Below, one piece after another: positions 1 to 6,769 of a DNA stretch of 21,815 nt. The translations under genes and the position numbers were made by a program. Source of the stretch: Campylobacteraceae bacterium (lineage in GTDB: Bacteria > Campylobacterota > Campylobacteria > Campylobacterales > Sulfurovaceae); NCBI GenBank assembly GCA_026995985.1, contig JALWNF010000063.1:1-21815 (forward strand), written 5' to 3'. The stretch's first letter is position 1. The number at the start of each line of letters is the position of its first letter. Under the pieces are notes generated by a model, which saw only the letters and a program-made list of their open reading frames with translations, was not told the DNA's origin and did no database searches.

Positions 1-813
1 GTTAATAAGTTTATTATACCACTCTTTTACCGACTCTGAAGTGACTTTTGCAAGGAGCTTTGCTTTAACTTTTGGTTGTAAGTCTAAGGCTAAAATATCA
101 TCTACGTAGAGTGCTTTACTATCATCTTTTTTACCTTTAATTACTACTACCCATTCTCCTTTAGGATTAATCTCTCTACTTATAAAAAGTTCTAAAATAG
201 TTTTAGATAAACCTCTATAGTAGTTTTGAAATTTTTTAGTCAACTCTTTTGCAAAAAATACTTCCCTAGTCTCATCAATCTCTACTATCTCATTAATAAG
301 CTTTTCAATTCGATGTGGAGCTTCATATAGTACAACATTTTCAGCTTTGTTCATTAACTCAACTAAAGCAGAGCTTCGTTGGCTTCCTTTTTGAGGTAAA
401 AAGCCATAAAAGAGAAAGTTCCCCTCTTTAAAACCACTAGCTGCATAGGCTGTAGTAACTGCTGTTCCCCCTGGAAGTACATCGTACTCAATATTTTCTT
501 GTTGACAATACTCCACCAAAATCTGCCCAGGGTCAGAGATAACAGGCATACCTGCATCACTCACATAGACTACTTGTTCATCTTTTAGTCGTTTAGAAAC
601 TTGACTAAGACGCTCTGCTCCATTATGTTCATGAAAAGATAAAAACTCGGCTTCTGGATAGTTAAACTCAAAACGCTCCTTTAAAATATGTAGTAGTCGT
701 TTTGTCTCGCGTGTATCTTCACATAAAAATAGTGTAGCTTTTTCAAACTCTCTTAAAGCTCTAATTGTAATATCTTGTGGATTTCCAATAGGGGTGGGTA
801 TAAATGTAAGCAT
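1..813 (-). CDS. rsmI: 16S rRNA (cytidine-1402 2'-O)-methyltransferase RsmI, 3' end cut by window edge
   Basis: Cytoplasmic SAM-dependent methyltransferase that 2'-O-methylates C1402 of 16S rRNA in the decoding centre (known for the family). The frame is open from the ATG at 813 to base 1, giving 271 residues; the family is about 275-290 aa, so only a few C-terminal residues are missing. Visible signatures are PTPIGNPQDITIRAL (residues 6-20), VSDAGMPVISDPG (84-96) and LPGGTAVTTAYAASG (113-127), which are the tetrapyrrole-methylase fold motifs for substrate and SAM binding. No good Shine-Dalgarno precedes the ATG. The gene lies 52 bases downstream of rpmE on the same strand, an order familiar from Campylobacterota, so it is probably co-transcribed with L31. 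Confidence 0.95.
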   Translation of the reverse strand, partial: MLTFIPTPIGNPQDITIRALREFEKATLFLCEDTRETKRLLHILKERFEFNYPEAEFLSFHEHNGAERLSQVSKRLKDEQVVYVSDAGMPVISDPGQILVEYCQQENIEYDVLPGGTAVTTAYAASGFKEGNFLFYGFLPQKGSQRSSALVELMNKAENVVLYEAPHRIEKLINEIVEIDETREVFFAKELTKKFQNYYRGLSKTILELFISREINPKGEWVVVIKGKKDDSKALYVDDILALDLQPKVKAKLLAKVTSESVKEWYNKLIN

Positions 814-832
814 ATTTTATATTTTGGGGAAA

Positions 833-853
833 GGGCAGACACAGAGGTCGCCC
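833..853. repeat. GC-rich imperfect palindrome between rpmE and rsmI (REP-like)
   Basis: GGGCAGAC and GTCGCCC pair as seven base pairs with one bulged A around a six-base loop, followed by CCTAC. The GC content stands out from the AT-rich surroundings. It resembles dispersed REP/MITE-type palindromes known in many bacteria (from memory, not searched). It lies in the rpmE-rsmI spacer and could act as an mRNA stability or attenuation hairpin. Confidence 0.45.
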
Positions 854-865
854 CTACAGTAACCA

Positions 866-1063
866 TTAAAGGTTATATTTTTTCTTAAATTTCTCAATTC
901 TTCCTGCAGCATCAACGCTTCTCTCTGAACCTGTAAAGAATGGGTGACACTCATTACAAATATCAATAGTCATTGACTCTTTGTTTGTTCTAATCTCAAA
1001 TGTGTTTCCACATGCACATGTAACTTTACAATCTTTGTACTCTGGGTGAATATCTTTCTTCAT
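866..1063 (-). CDS. rpmE: 50S ribosomal protein L31 (zinc type)
   Basis: Ribosomal protein L31, a bridge protein of the large subunit. The 65-aa product has the four-cysteine zinc-ribbon arrangement: CKVTCAC near the N-terminus and CNEC in the middle, followed by the family block HPFFTGSE and a lysine-rich C-terminus. The start is taken at the ATG at 1063; an in-frame TTG one codon upstream is less likely, because AAAGG at 1073-1077 is about 9 bases from the ATG and family members begin MKK(D/E)IHPEY. It is first in a two-gene unit with rsmI and is preceded by a structured leader and a TATAAT box. Keeping all four cysteines marks the zinc-binding paralogue rather than the zinc-free YkgM type. 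Confidence 0.97.
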   Translation of the reverse strand: MKKDIHPEYKDCKVTCACGNTFEIRTNKESMTIDICNECHPFFTGSERSVDAAGRIEKFKKKYNL

Positions 1064-1075
1064 CAATATGACCTT

Positions 1076-1159
1076 TTAGTTAAATTGGTGATGGGCAACT
1101 AACCCATTCTAGCATCTGCTCTTCCCTAATATTTAGACTATTAGGTGTCGTTGCAACAC
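1076..1159 (-). promoter_or_regulatory. Structured rpmE 5' leader with possible pseudoknot at the RBS
   Basis: Three hairpins can be drawn in the minus-strand leader, in transcript order. (1) 1159-1145: GTGTTG/CGACAC, six pairs including one G-U, triloop CAA. (2) 1145-1125: CCTAATA/TATTAGG, seven perfect pairs. (3) 1107-1091: ATGGG/CCCAT with loop TTAGTTG. The loop bases TTAGTT (1102-1097) are exactly complementary to AACTAA (1081-1076), which directly abuts the AAGG ribosome binding site; a G-U pair extends this to the whole seven-base loop. Hairpins 1 and 2 share base 1145 at their boundary. The arrangement fits a ribosomal-protein autoregulatory leader, but regulation is inferred. Confidence 0.5.
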
Positions 1160-1189
1160 TCTTTGGTGAGACAACAATTTTAGGTGCGA

Positions 1190-1195
1190 ATTATA
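1190..1195 (-). promoter_or_regulatory. -10 box of the rpmE promoter
   Basis: Perfect TATAAT on the minus strand, in the context GATATAATTCG. It places the transcript start near 1183 and gives a leader of about 120 nt. No clear -35 box is seen, as is usual for Campylobacterota sigma70 promoters. Confidence 0.6.
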
Positions 1196-1246
1196 TCGAA
1201 TTAAATTTAAAATTCTTTGATTTTAGAGATTTGAGGTAAATCTTTT

Positions 1247-1260
1247 AACCTGAGTTCGAC
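1247..1260 (+). repeat. 14-bp repeat AACCTGAGTTCGAC, left copy
   Basis: An identical 14-mer occurs in inverted orientation at 19683-19696. The surrounding 1200-1386 spacer holds no convincing gene. The right-hand copy abuts an IS3-family transposase remnant, so both copies may be scraps of the same element type; this is inference. Confidence 0.5.
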
Positions 1261-1386
1261 GGAATACCATATCCACAAAAGCAGTAAGTATAGGCAATAA
1301 TAGACTCTTTTTATTGTCATTATTTTTACTATTTTTTAAAAATACTTCTACCTCATTATCAATATTTGGGAGAGTGAGGTTCACCC

Positions 1387-3075
1387 TTAATTATACTTTT
1401 CACAATAAACCATCTCCCACCCCCAAAAGAGAATAACTACCTTTTGAAGTCTTAATCCTCTATTTGTAAACTCTGTTACAAGCTCATCTTTCTCATAGTC
1501 ATCTAATTGCTTCTTTGCTTTCTTTACAAGAGTATCTATAGCTTTAGATGTTGGTTTGTTTTTTTCTCTTTTTATAAATTTAAACTCTACTAATCCTACA
1601 TACTCAACATAAGGATTTAGAGGCTTTAGTAAAATATCGGCAAATCCTTTATTTAGCTCCTCTTCACTTTTTACTACATAATAAGGAGTCAATGATAAAT
1701 AGGCTAAATACATAGATTTAACAGTCTGTTCACTAGAGATGTAATCTCTTATTCCTGTGTTTTCTTTTATTTGAGTAGCTAAATATTTAAAAACTTCAAT
1801 ATCTCCATGTAGTGCAAAATCTGCTAATAAATCAGATAGTTTATCAGTATTTAGCACAAAAGCTTTTTCCATCTCTAACGCATCTTTTAAGAAATCTATA
1901 TCTATTCTTTTAACGGTTTCATTTGGAATTTTTAGGCTAAGTTTTAGTCTTCTATCTTGAATAGTAACTAATCCTAAATAGAAGAGAAAAGATTTAAAAT
2001 TCTCCTCTTTTGTTAAATTTAATGCACTAAAGTCTTGAACTAAATTACTAATAACAATACTCTCTCCACCTATAAGTCTCTGTAGATTTTTAAAATTACC
2101 ATTGAGTTTTTTATTTGTATAGATAATAGTTTTTAGTTTTGAGTAGTCGCTTCTTACATTTATATCTATCATCTCTCGTGGAAGCTCATCTTCGTTTAGA
2201 TACTCTTTTATAAAGTATAAAACCATATCACTATTATAGATAGGGGTATTTTTATAGTTAAATTTATAGTGGTTGTACCACTCCTCTAACATAGAAAGTT
2301 CTACCTTATTCTCTAATTTGTAATAAGATAAAGCCTCTTTTAACTCATCTGTTGTAAATCCTACCATATTGTGAAAAGTAGAATTTAGTGAGATATTATC
2401 TCCAATATTAAACCCACTTGTAACATCATACATGGTCATAGGTGTTACCCTTGTTATAAACATTCGTTTAATAGGTGCATTGTTTCCTGATGTTCCTGCT
2501 TTTAGAGTTGTAAAAAACTGTTTAAATGGAGCTGTCTTTTTTGTAACTATATTTAGGTAATCCTCTTGGCTATTTAAAAAGAGTTTGTTGGCAAAGTTAT
2601 CATATTCGTCTATCATTACATAGAGATTAATATTATGTTCTTTAACATAATCAAAAATATCAGCAAACATAGAGATTGGATTTTCATTTTTAAATTTTAT
2701 CTTTAAACTGTATCTTCGTACAAAACTATTTAGTGTTAACTCTAGTATGTGTTTAAAACTCTCTTCTACATCATAAATATCTACTATACTAAAATCAAAC
2801 CGTAAAACCATATAGCTACTTGCCTCTTTGGTTCTATGGTTTAAGATGTATGTATCTTTAAAAATAGCCTCAAACTCATCTTTAAAATAGATGTCATAAT
2901 AGGCCTCTAAGATAGCTATAAAAAGAGATTTACCAAAACGTCTTGGGCGTAAAAACATCATAAAGCTAGAGGGAAAGTTTTCTAGCTTCTCTATATAGTG
3001 CGTTTTATCGACAAAATAGAAATTTTCTGTTTTTAATCTTTTAAAATCACTTATGCCATAAGGTATCTTTTTCAT
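1387..3075 (-). CDS. AAA-ATPase-like / PD-(D/E)XK nuclease family protein (DUF1703 type)
   Basis: 562-aa cytoplasmic protein of the large AAA-ATPase-like plus PD-(D/E)XK family (Pfam AAA-ATPase_like and PDDEXK_9/DUF1703), whose cellular role is not established. The N-terminus has the family opening YGISDFKRLK and FYFVDKT (6-25). A degenerate Walker A, RPRRFGKS (43-50), and a Walker B, LYVMIDEYD (151-159), follow. The C-terminal domain has GFADILLKP with D480 and VEFKF with E497 and K499, matching a D...ExK nuclease core. Length and both ends look complete. The family is often multicopy and patchily distributed, which suggests horizontal spread. The gene lies 31 bases downstream of the antiporter, but a TATAAT at 3095-3100 suggests its own promoter. 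No strong Shine-Dalgarno is seen. Confidence 0.85.
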   Translation of the reverse strand: MKKIPYGISDFKRLKTENFYFVDKTHYIEKLENFPSSFMMFLRPRRFGKSLFIAILEAYYDIYFKDEFEAIFKDTYILNHRTKEASSYMVLRFDFSIVDIYDVEESFKHILELTLNSFVRRYSLKIKFKNENPISMFADIFDYVKEHNINLYVMIDEYDNFANKLFLNSQEDYLNIVTKKTAPFKQFFTTLKAGTSGNNAPIKRMFITRVTPMTMYDVTSGFNIGDNISLNSTFHNMVGFTTDELKEALSYYKLENKVELSMLEEWYNHYKFNYKNTPIYNSDMVLYFIKEYLNEDELPREMIDINVRSDYSKLKTIIYTNKKLNGNFKNLQRLIGGESIVISNLVQDFSALNLTKEENFKSFLFYLGLVTIQDRRLKLSLKIPNETVKRIDIDFLKDALEMEKAFVLNTDKLSDLLADFALHGDIEVFKYLATQIKENTGIRDYISSEQTVKSMYLAYLSLTPYYVVKSEEELNKGFADILLKPLNPYVEYVGLVEFKFIKREKNKPTSKAIDTLVKKAKKQLDDYEKDELVTEFTNRGLRLQKVVILFWGWEMVYCEKYN

Positions 3076-3094
3076 TTTAAATCTTTTTTACTTT

Positions 3095-3100
3095 ATTATA
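3095..3100 (-). promoter_or_regulatory. -10 box for the ATPase/nuclease gene
   Basis: TATAAT on the minus strand (GCTATAATAAAG), 19 bases upstream of the ATG at 3075. It sits in the 31-base spacer after the antiporter stop. The resulting leader would be very short, about 13 nt. Confidence 0.45.
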
Positions 3101-3106
3101 GCATAA

Positions 3107-4447
3107 CTAATGCACCTCATGAGCCACTTCATCTTCAAATGCTTTCTTATTAAAAACAATAATCCCAACCAAAATAAAAGCATAGACAAAAGTAGAGAGT
3201 AAAATAGTTCCTATAACAATAGCATCAAACATAGCACGGTACTCAAAATGCTCTGGAAGCATTTGAAGCATTACAATAGATAGTCCTCCTTTAATCCCTG
3301 CAAAGAGAAGTACAGACCACCAACGTAGACCAATATCGGTCATCTTTTTAGTACGATTAGAGATAAACCCGAAAGTTCCCATCATAAAGGCACGAATAAG
3401 AGTAGTGACTAAAAACATTAGTAAAATCTCTTTTTTGTACTCTAAAAGCTCATCAATATGGACAATACTAGCCATAGACATAAACAAAAAGGTATTTGCC
3501 AAAAGTGCTAAAACAGCTACATAGTTAAGGTTCTGTTTATGGCGTTCTATGCTAGAGACATCACTACTTAGTTTTCTAGTGATTCCACTTATAAAACCTG
3601 TTGAGAAGACCTTTTTGCTTTTGTTAGCACGATTTACAATATTTCTAGCCTTTTTAACTCTCTTTTGGGTCTCATCAAATGATTTTTGAGTAATGGTATT
3701 GAGCGTAATAATCGCTACAATAACAGACAATAACCCAGCCATATGGAAGTGTTCAGCCATCTCAAATGCACCATAGGCTGTAAGTAAAATGAGAACCAAC
3801 TCACTCATAGGGTCAGCAGTAAGACGCATTAAAATAACTCCTAAGTAGCCAACAATAAGCCCGATAATAATTGAAAAAGCGATAACCTTAATAGAGATAA
3901 TAGCAATATCTAAAGCCCCAACATCAACTCCATTCATCATAGGAATAGCAATAAAGACAAATATAATCAATGCTGTAGCATCATTAAAGAGTGACTCCCC
4001 CTCTGCTAAAATGGCTAACTTATGTGGTACTTTAAAGCTAGAAAATACTGCAACTACTGAGACAGGGTCAGTAGCTAATACCATAGCAAATAGAGCAATA
4101 ATTGCCCCTGTACTTAGGTTGTAATCTGTAAAAAATATATTTGCAGTTAAAATACCTAACCCAACAGAAATAGCTACCGATATAAGAGCTAAATATGTAA
4201 GACTTAGTGCATTTTTCTTTAAATCTTCAAGCTTAAGTTGAAGTGCATCGGAGGCAATTAGTATAGGAATTAAAAACAGAACCAACTCTGCAAAGCTCTC
4301 ACTTGAGAAGAGTACCATATTTGGGAAAAAGTAATAAAAAGTATAACTTAGCCCAATAAGAGTAATAGGTGATGGGATTTTAAGATACTTTTGTGCCTCT
4401 ATGGATATAAATAGAATAGCTAAAAGAAGTAGAAGGGTTAATATCAT
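3107..4447 (-). CDS. Cation:proton antiporter, CPA1/NhaP-like
   Basis: 446-aa inner-membrane protein that probably exchanges Na+ or K+ for H+ to control internal pH and salt. It has about a dozen hydrophobic segments, starting with MILTLLLLLAILFI. CPA1 signatures are LATDPVSVVAVF (124-135) and AEGESLFNDATAL (148-160); the N155-D156 pair is the usual ion-binding site. A late GIKGGLSIVM segment corresponds to the conserved basic helix of NhaP proteins. A basic cytoplasmic loop sits near the middle (KRVKKARNIVNRANKSKK), and the C-terminal tail after the last helix is short, unlike NhaP2 forms with a large cytoplasmic domain. An AAGG lies about 12 bases before the ATG. The ion selected cannot be told from the sequence. 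Confidence 0.88.
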   Translation of the reverse strand: MILTLLLLLAILFISIEAQKYLKIPSPITLIGLSYTFYYFFPNMVLFSSESFAELVLFLIPILIASDALQLKLEDLKKNALSLTYLALISVAISVGLGILTANIFFTDYNLSTGAIIALFAMVLATDPVSVVAVFSSFKVPHKLAILAEGESLFNDATALIIFVFIAIPMMNGVDVGALDIAIISIKVIAFSIIIGLIVGYLGVILMRLTADPMSELVLILLTAYGAFEMAEHFHMAGLLSVIVAIITLNTITQKSFDETQKRVKKARNIVNRANKSKKVFSTGFISGITRKLSSDVSSIERHKQNLNYVAVLALLANTFLFMSMASIVHIDELLEYKKEILLMFLVTTLIRAFMMGTFGFISNRTKKMTDIGLRWWSVLLFAGIKGGLSIVMLQMLPEHFEYRAMFDAIVIGTILLSTFVYAFILVGIIVFNKKAFEDEVAHEVH

Positions 4448-4478
4448 TTTTATTAGCCTTAAAATTAATTTTTAACTT

Positions 4479-4484
4479 ATTTTA
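4479..4484 (-). promoter_or_regulatory. Possible -10 box for the antiporter gene
   Basis: TAAAAT on the minus strand (GCTAAAATAAG), about 32 bases before the antiporter ATG, in the 71-base spacer after the preceding gene. No clear -35 box. Weak call based on similarity to other -10 boxes in the window. Confidence 0.3.
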
Positions 4485-4518
4485 GCTATTTGTGGCTATG
4501 ATTTGGTTTAGTATACTT

Positions 4519-5148
4519 TTATGCTACTAATGACTCAACAATCTTTTTTATCTCTTTATAGTCAACTATCTTGTTCTCTCCTGCAACTTTGTCAAAAGAG
4601 TTGTAACCTAGCTCTTCAAATCGTTTTTTGAGGTTATTTGGAATTCTATTTATAAATCGTTCATACTCCTCTGGTTTCATTCCTGATTTGGAGTCTAAAA
4701 ACTCTAAATCTTGTGCCACTCTTGCAATAAGTACCTTTTCATTCTCTTTAGTAATATTTTCTAGTCTATTAAAGCTACTATTAATATCATTTAGAACTTT
4801 TGAAAAATCTTTTTTATTTTCTTTGGCATAGTTATTTAAATTTTCACGTAGGGTTTTTAGTGCTAAGAGTTCATTATGGAGAGTATCATTATTTTTTTTT
4901 AAGGTCTCTACAGTTGTTTCAAGTTTCTCAACCTGTTCTGTTAAAGAGCCTAAAATATTTAGATACCATACAGCAAAAAAACTAGCTAAAGTACTAACTA
5001 AAGCAAAGGGAAAGAGTAGAAAGTCGCTAATAAAACTACTAAGAATAACAACTAATCCAAAGACTCCAAGCCCTAAAAAAAATAGAGCAGGTATATTTAG
5101 TTTTTCATTGTGAAATAGACTTTTATATAGAGAAAATAGTTTAGACAT
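4519..5148 (-). CDS. Two-TM coiled-coil membrane protein of unknown function
   Basis: 209 aa; I do not recognise a family. Two hydrophobic helices lie near residues 20-40 and 44-64, joined by a very short turn, so most of the protein should be on one face of the membrane. Residues 68 to about 140 have heptad-like leucine and lysine/glutamate spacing typical of a coiled coil. A charged C-terminal segment follows (KPEEYERFINRIP, then a segment rich in Lys, Glu and Ile). AAAAGG lies about 9 bases before the ATG. It is 71 bases upstream of the antiporter on the same strand, but the spacer makes a tight operon uncertain. It diverges from the 360-aa gene at 5314. Confidence 0.75.
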   Translation of the reverse strand: MSKLFSLYKSLFHNEKLNIPALFFLGLGVFGLVVILSSFISDFLLFPFALVSTLASFFAVWYLNILGSLTEQVEKLETTVETLKKNNDTLHNELLALKTLRENLNNYAKENKKDFSKVLNDINSSFNRLENITKENEKVLIARVAQDLEFLDSKSGMKPEEYERFINRIPNNLKKRFEELGYNSFDKVAGENKIVDYKEIKKIVESLVA

Positions 5149-5172
5149 AAGAGTAACCTTTTTTTGAAATGA

Positions 5173-5178
5173 AATATA
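5173..5178 (-). promoter_or_regulatory. Possible -10 box for the two-TM protein gene
   Basis: TATATT on the minus strand (GACTATATTTC), 24 bases before the ATG at 5148. Weak call with no -35 box. Confidence 0.35.
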
Positions 5179-5268
5179 GTCAAAAATGAGTAAAAGAGGA
5201 CTTAGTTTTTAAAAAAATATTTATGATTTTAATTATATATTAACATAATAAAATAGCTCTTTTTATGC

Positions 5269-5274
5269 TAAAAT
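5269..5274 (+). promoter_or_regulatory. -10 box for the 360-aa gene
   Basis: TAAAAT in the context TATGCTAAAATTC, 39 bases before the ATG at 5314. It lies in the divergent AT-rich spacer shared with the two-TM gene. Confidence 0.45.
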
Positions 5275-5313
5275 TCTTATTAACTAATCTACTCAACTAT
5301 AAGGAAATTCATA

Positions 5314-6396
5314 ATGCAATTACCAATAAATCTTAGAGATATTTTTCATCTAAATAAAAAGACAAAAGAGCAGAAGCTTTTTGAAGAGAGGCTCTATAGA
5401 GAGGGTCTTGAAAGAGAGATAGAAAAGATAATAGAAACTATCAATCTTAAAACTATAAAATCAAAAGATATAGCTACTAAATTTATATTACAAGAGTTAG
5501 ATATTTTACGTAGAGGAGATATTGATAGTCAAAGATTTGTAGAAGAAAGTGGATTTCACTTAGCTGAGTATTTAGGTGCATCACAAAAATTTCAAGAAGA
5601 TAAGGAGAAGATAAGAGAAGTTCAAGATATATTTTTAAGCTTTTTAGACAAAATTTATAGTGAAAAACTTATGTTTGAATCTGCTAAAAAAATTTTAAAT
5701 GGAATTATGGAGCATTGGGAAATAGGAAAGTATTCTGAGGAGGGTCAACTTTTTATTAAAGATAATCAAAATAGAAATAGTAGAAATAGTAAAGAGAGAC
5801 CTACAAAGAGTAGTCTCTCTTTAGACTTTAAAAAACTAAAAAAAACTATTATGGATAAGTTAATATATTTAGATAATCAAATACAAAAGTTATTAGACAC
5901 ATTCAGTTCTGTTCCAATGCATATAGAGCAAGAGCAACCAAGAGTAAAAAATGAGAACAAAGAGAGTATAAAAGATATAGAATCAACACCTAAAATATAT
6001 ACTGATAAGAGAGTATATGAACTGATGGAGGAGTATAGTTTAGTAATAGAAGAGATTATTATAGGTAATATTGCACCTGATAATCAAAAAGATGTAGTAG
6101 AGTTTAAAAAGCATATTGTTTTAGCTTTAAAAGAAGGAAACAATTTAGCTTCTGTATTTTATCCTTTCCTTGATATAGGTAAATATATTGATTTTCCTAT
6201 TACTAAAATGGAAGATAAGTCTAAAAAGTTATTTGTAGATATAATTAAAAGCTTTAAGAAGAGAGGCTTTTCTGTAAATTTACATAAGTATCTTTATGAT
6301 AATAAAGAAGATGTATATATGTTAGCATCAAAAGGTGATATATTTATGCAATATCTTGTTGATTTTTGGTATAAACAAAAAGATGAACAAGTTTAG
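5314..6396 (+). CDS. Hypothetical helical cytoplasmic protein
   Basis: 360 aa of unknown function. AAGGAAATTCATA before the ATG gives a good ribosome binding site, and the whole length is open, so it is very likely a real gene. There is no signal peptide or membrane helix. The sequence is rich in Lys, Glu and Ile and should be mostly alpha-helical. A polar Asn/Ser-rich linker lies near residues 150-170, and another charged stretch near 205-225 separates N- and C-terminal helical parts. No nucleotide-binding or catalytic motif was recognised. The stop codon ends one base before the CCA end of the oppositely oriented tRNA-Ser, and no terminator is visible between them, so read-through would run antisense through the tRNA. 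Confidence 0.75.
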   Translation: MQLPINLRDIFHLNKKTKEQKLFEERLYREGLEREIEKIIETINLKTIKSKDIATKFILQELDILRRGDIDSQRFVEESGFHLAEYLGASQKFQEDKEKIREVQDIFLSFLDKIYSEKLMFESAKKILNGIMEHWEIGKYSEEGQLFIKDNQNRNSRNSKERPTKSSLSLDFKKLKKTIMDKLIYLDNQIQKLLDTFSSVPMHIEQEQPRVKNENKESIKDIESTPKIYTDKRVYELMEEYSLVIEEIIIGNIAPDNQKDVVEFKKHIVLALKEGNNLASVFYPFLDIGKYIDFPITKMEDKSKKLFVDIIKSFKKRGFSVNLHKYLYDNKEDVYMLASKGDIFMQYLVDFWYKQKDEQV

Positions 6397-6397
6397 A

Positions 6398-6485
6398 TGG
6401 CTGAGAGGAAGGGATTCGAACCCTCGGTGGGTTGCCCCACACAGACGTTCCAGGTCTGCACCTTCGACCACTCGGACACCTCTCA
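6398..6485 (-). tRNA. tRNA-Ser (anticodon GGA)
   Basis: 88-nt class II tRNA. The acceptor stem TGAGAGG/CCTCTCA forms seven pairs with discriminator G73 and an encoded CCA at 6400-6398. The anticodon stem CAGAC/GTCTG holds the loop CTGGAAC, giving anticodon GGA (reads UCC and UCU). A variable arm pairs GTGGG with CCCAC, and the T arm is GAGGG-TTCGAAT-CCCTT. The long variable arm and G73 are serine identity features. Confidence 0.96.
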
Positions 6486-6502
6486 ATAGCTAGGAGGGTA
6501 GA

Positions 6503-6508
6503 ATTATA
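6503..6508 (-). promoter_or_regulatory. -10 box for tRNA-Ser
   Basis: TATAAT on the minus strand (GGCTATAATTC), 17 bases before the mature tRNA 5' end, so the 5' leader should be about 10 nt. No clear -35 box. Confidence 0.6.
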
Positions 6509-6562
6509 GCCAATTTGTTTTAAAAAATAATAAAATTTAATCTTTCATAAGGAATAGTTTGA

Positions 6563-6568
6563 TACTAT
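6563..6568 (+). promoter_or_regulatory. Probable -10 box for ffs
   Basis: TACTAT in the context GATACTATTTCTTCG places a start near 6574, matching the 5' end predicted from pairing of the SRP RNA ends. Confidence 0.45.
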
Positions 6569-6573
6569 TTCTT

Positions 6574-6677
6574 CGCTCCTTTTAGACCTATGCAACAGCA
6601 TTAGTGGACAACGGGTCAGGATGGGAACATAGCAGCCCACCCACTCTTGTTGTGTGCCGTAGGTATCTGGAAGGGGT
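6574..6677 (+). ncRNA. ffs: 4.5S signal recognition particle RNA (small bacterial type)
   Basis: The RNA partner of Ffh, which targets nascent membrane proteins to SecYEG. The conserved apical domain is present: GGGTCAGGATGGGAACATAG (6613-6632) followed by CAGCCCACCC, i.e. the GGTCAGG...GGAA...AGCAGCC signature in which the tetraloop GGAA is recognised by Ffh. The ends pair over a long helix: CCTTTTAGA (6578-6586) with TCTGGAAGG (6666-6674, two G-U pairs), then ACCTAT with GTAGGT, and CAACA with TGTTG. Ends are approximate within a few bases. There is no Alu domain, as expected for the short form. Confidence 0.93.
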
Positions 6678-6707
6678 CTTTTATATATTCTTCTACTTAA
6701 CTCTTTC

Positions 6708-6736
6708 TTGACTTATTTTTTTATATAGTGTAAAAT
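6708..6736 (+). promoter_or_regulatory. Sigma70-type promoter for the tandem-PilJ gene
   Basis: TTGACT (6708-6713), a 17-base spacer, then TAAAAT (6731-6736). This is the only promoter in the window with both a good -35 and a good -10 at ideal spacing, so the gene may be well expressed without an activator. Predicted start near 6743, leader about 27 nt. Confidence 0.65.
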
Positions 6737-6769
6737 TGTTTTATCTCATTAAAATTTAGGATAGATACT

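Noticed and set aside
363..560. Minus-strand open frame of 65 codons inside rsmI
   Set aside because: It lies in another frame of rsmI, has no binding site and no family likeness. The rsmI frame explains the region.
4628..4985. Two plus-strand open frames opposite the two-TM coiled-coil gene
   Set aside because: AT-rich shadows of the minus-strand gene, with no binding site or recognisable domain.
6398..6420. tRNA-Ser 3' end as an attachment site of an integrated element
   Set aside because: I saw no second copy of the tRNA 3' end in the window and no integrase gene, so an integrated island cannot be supported.
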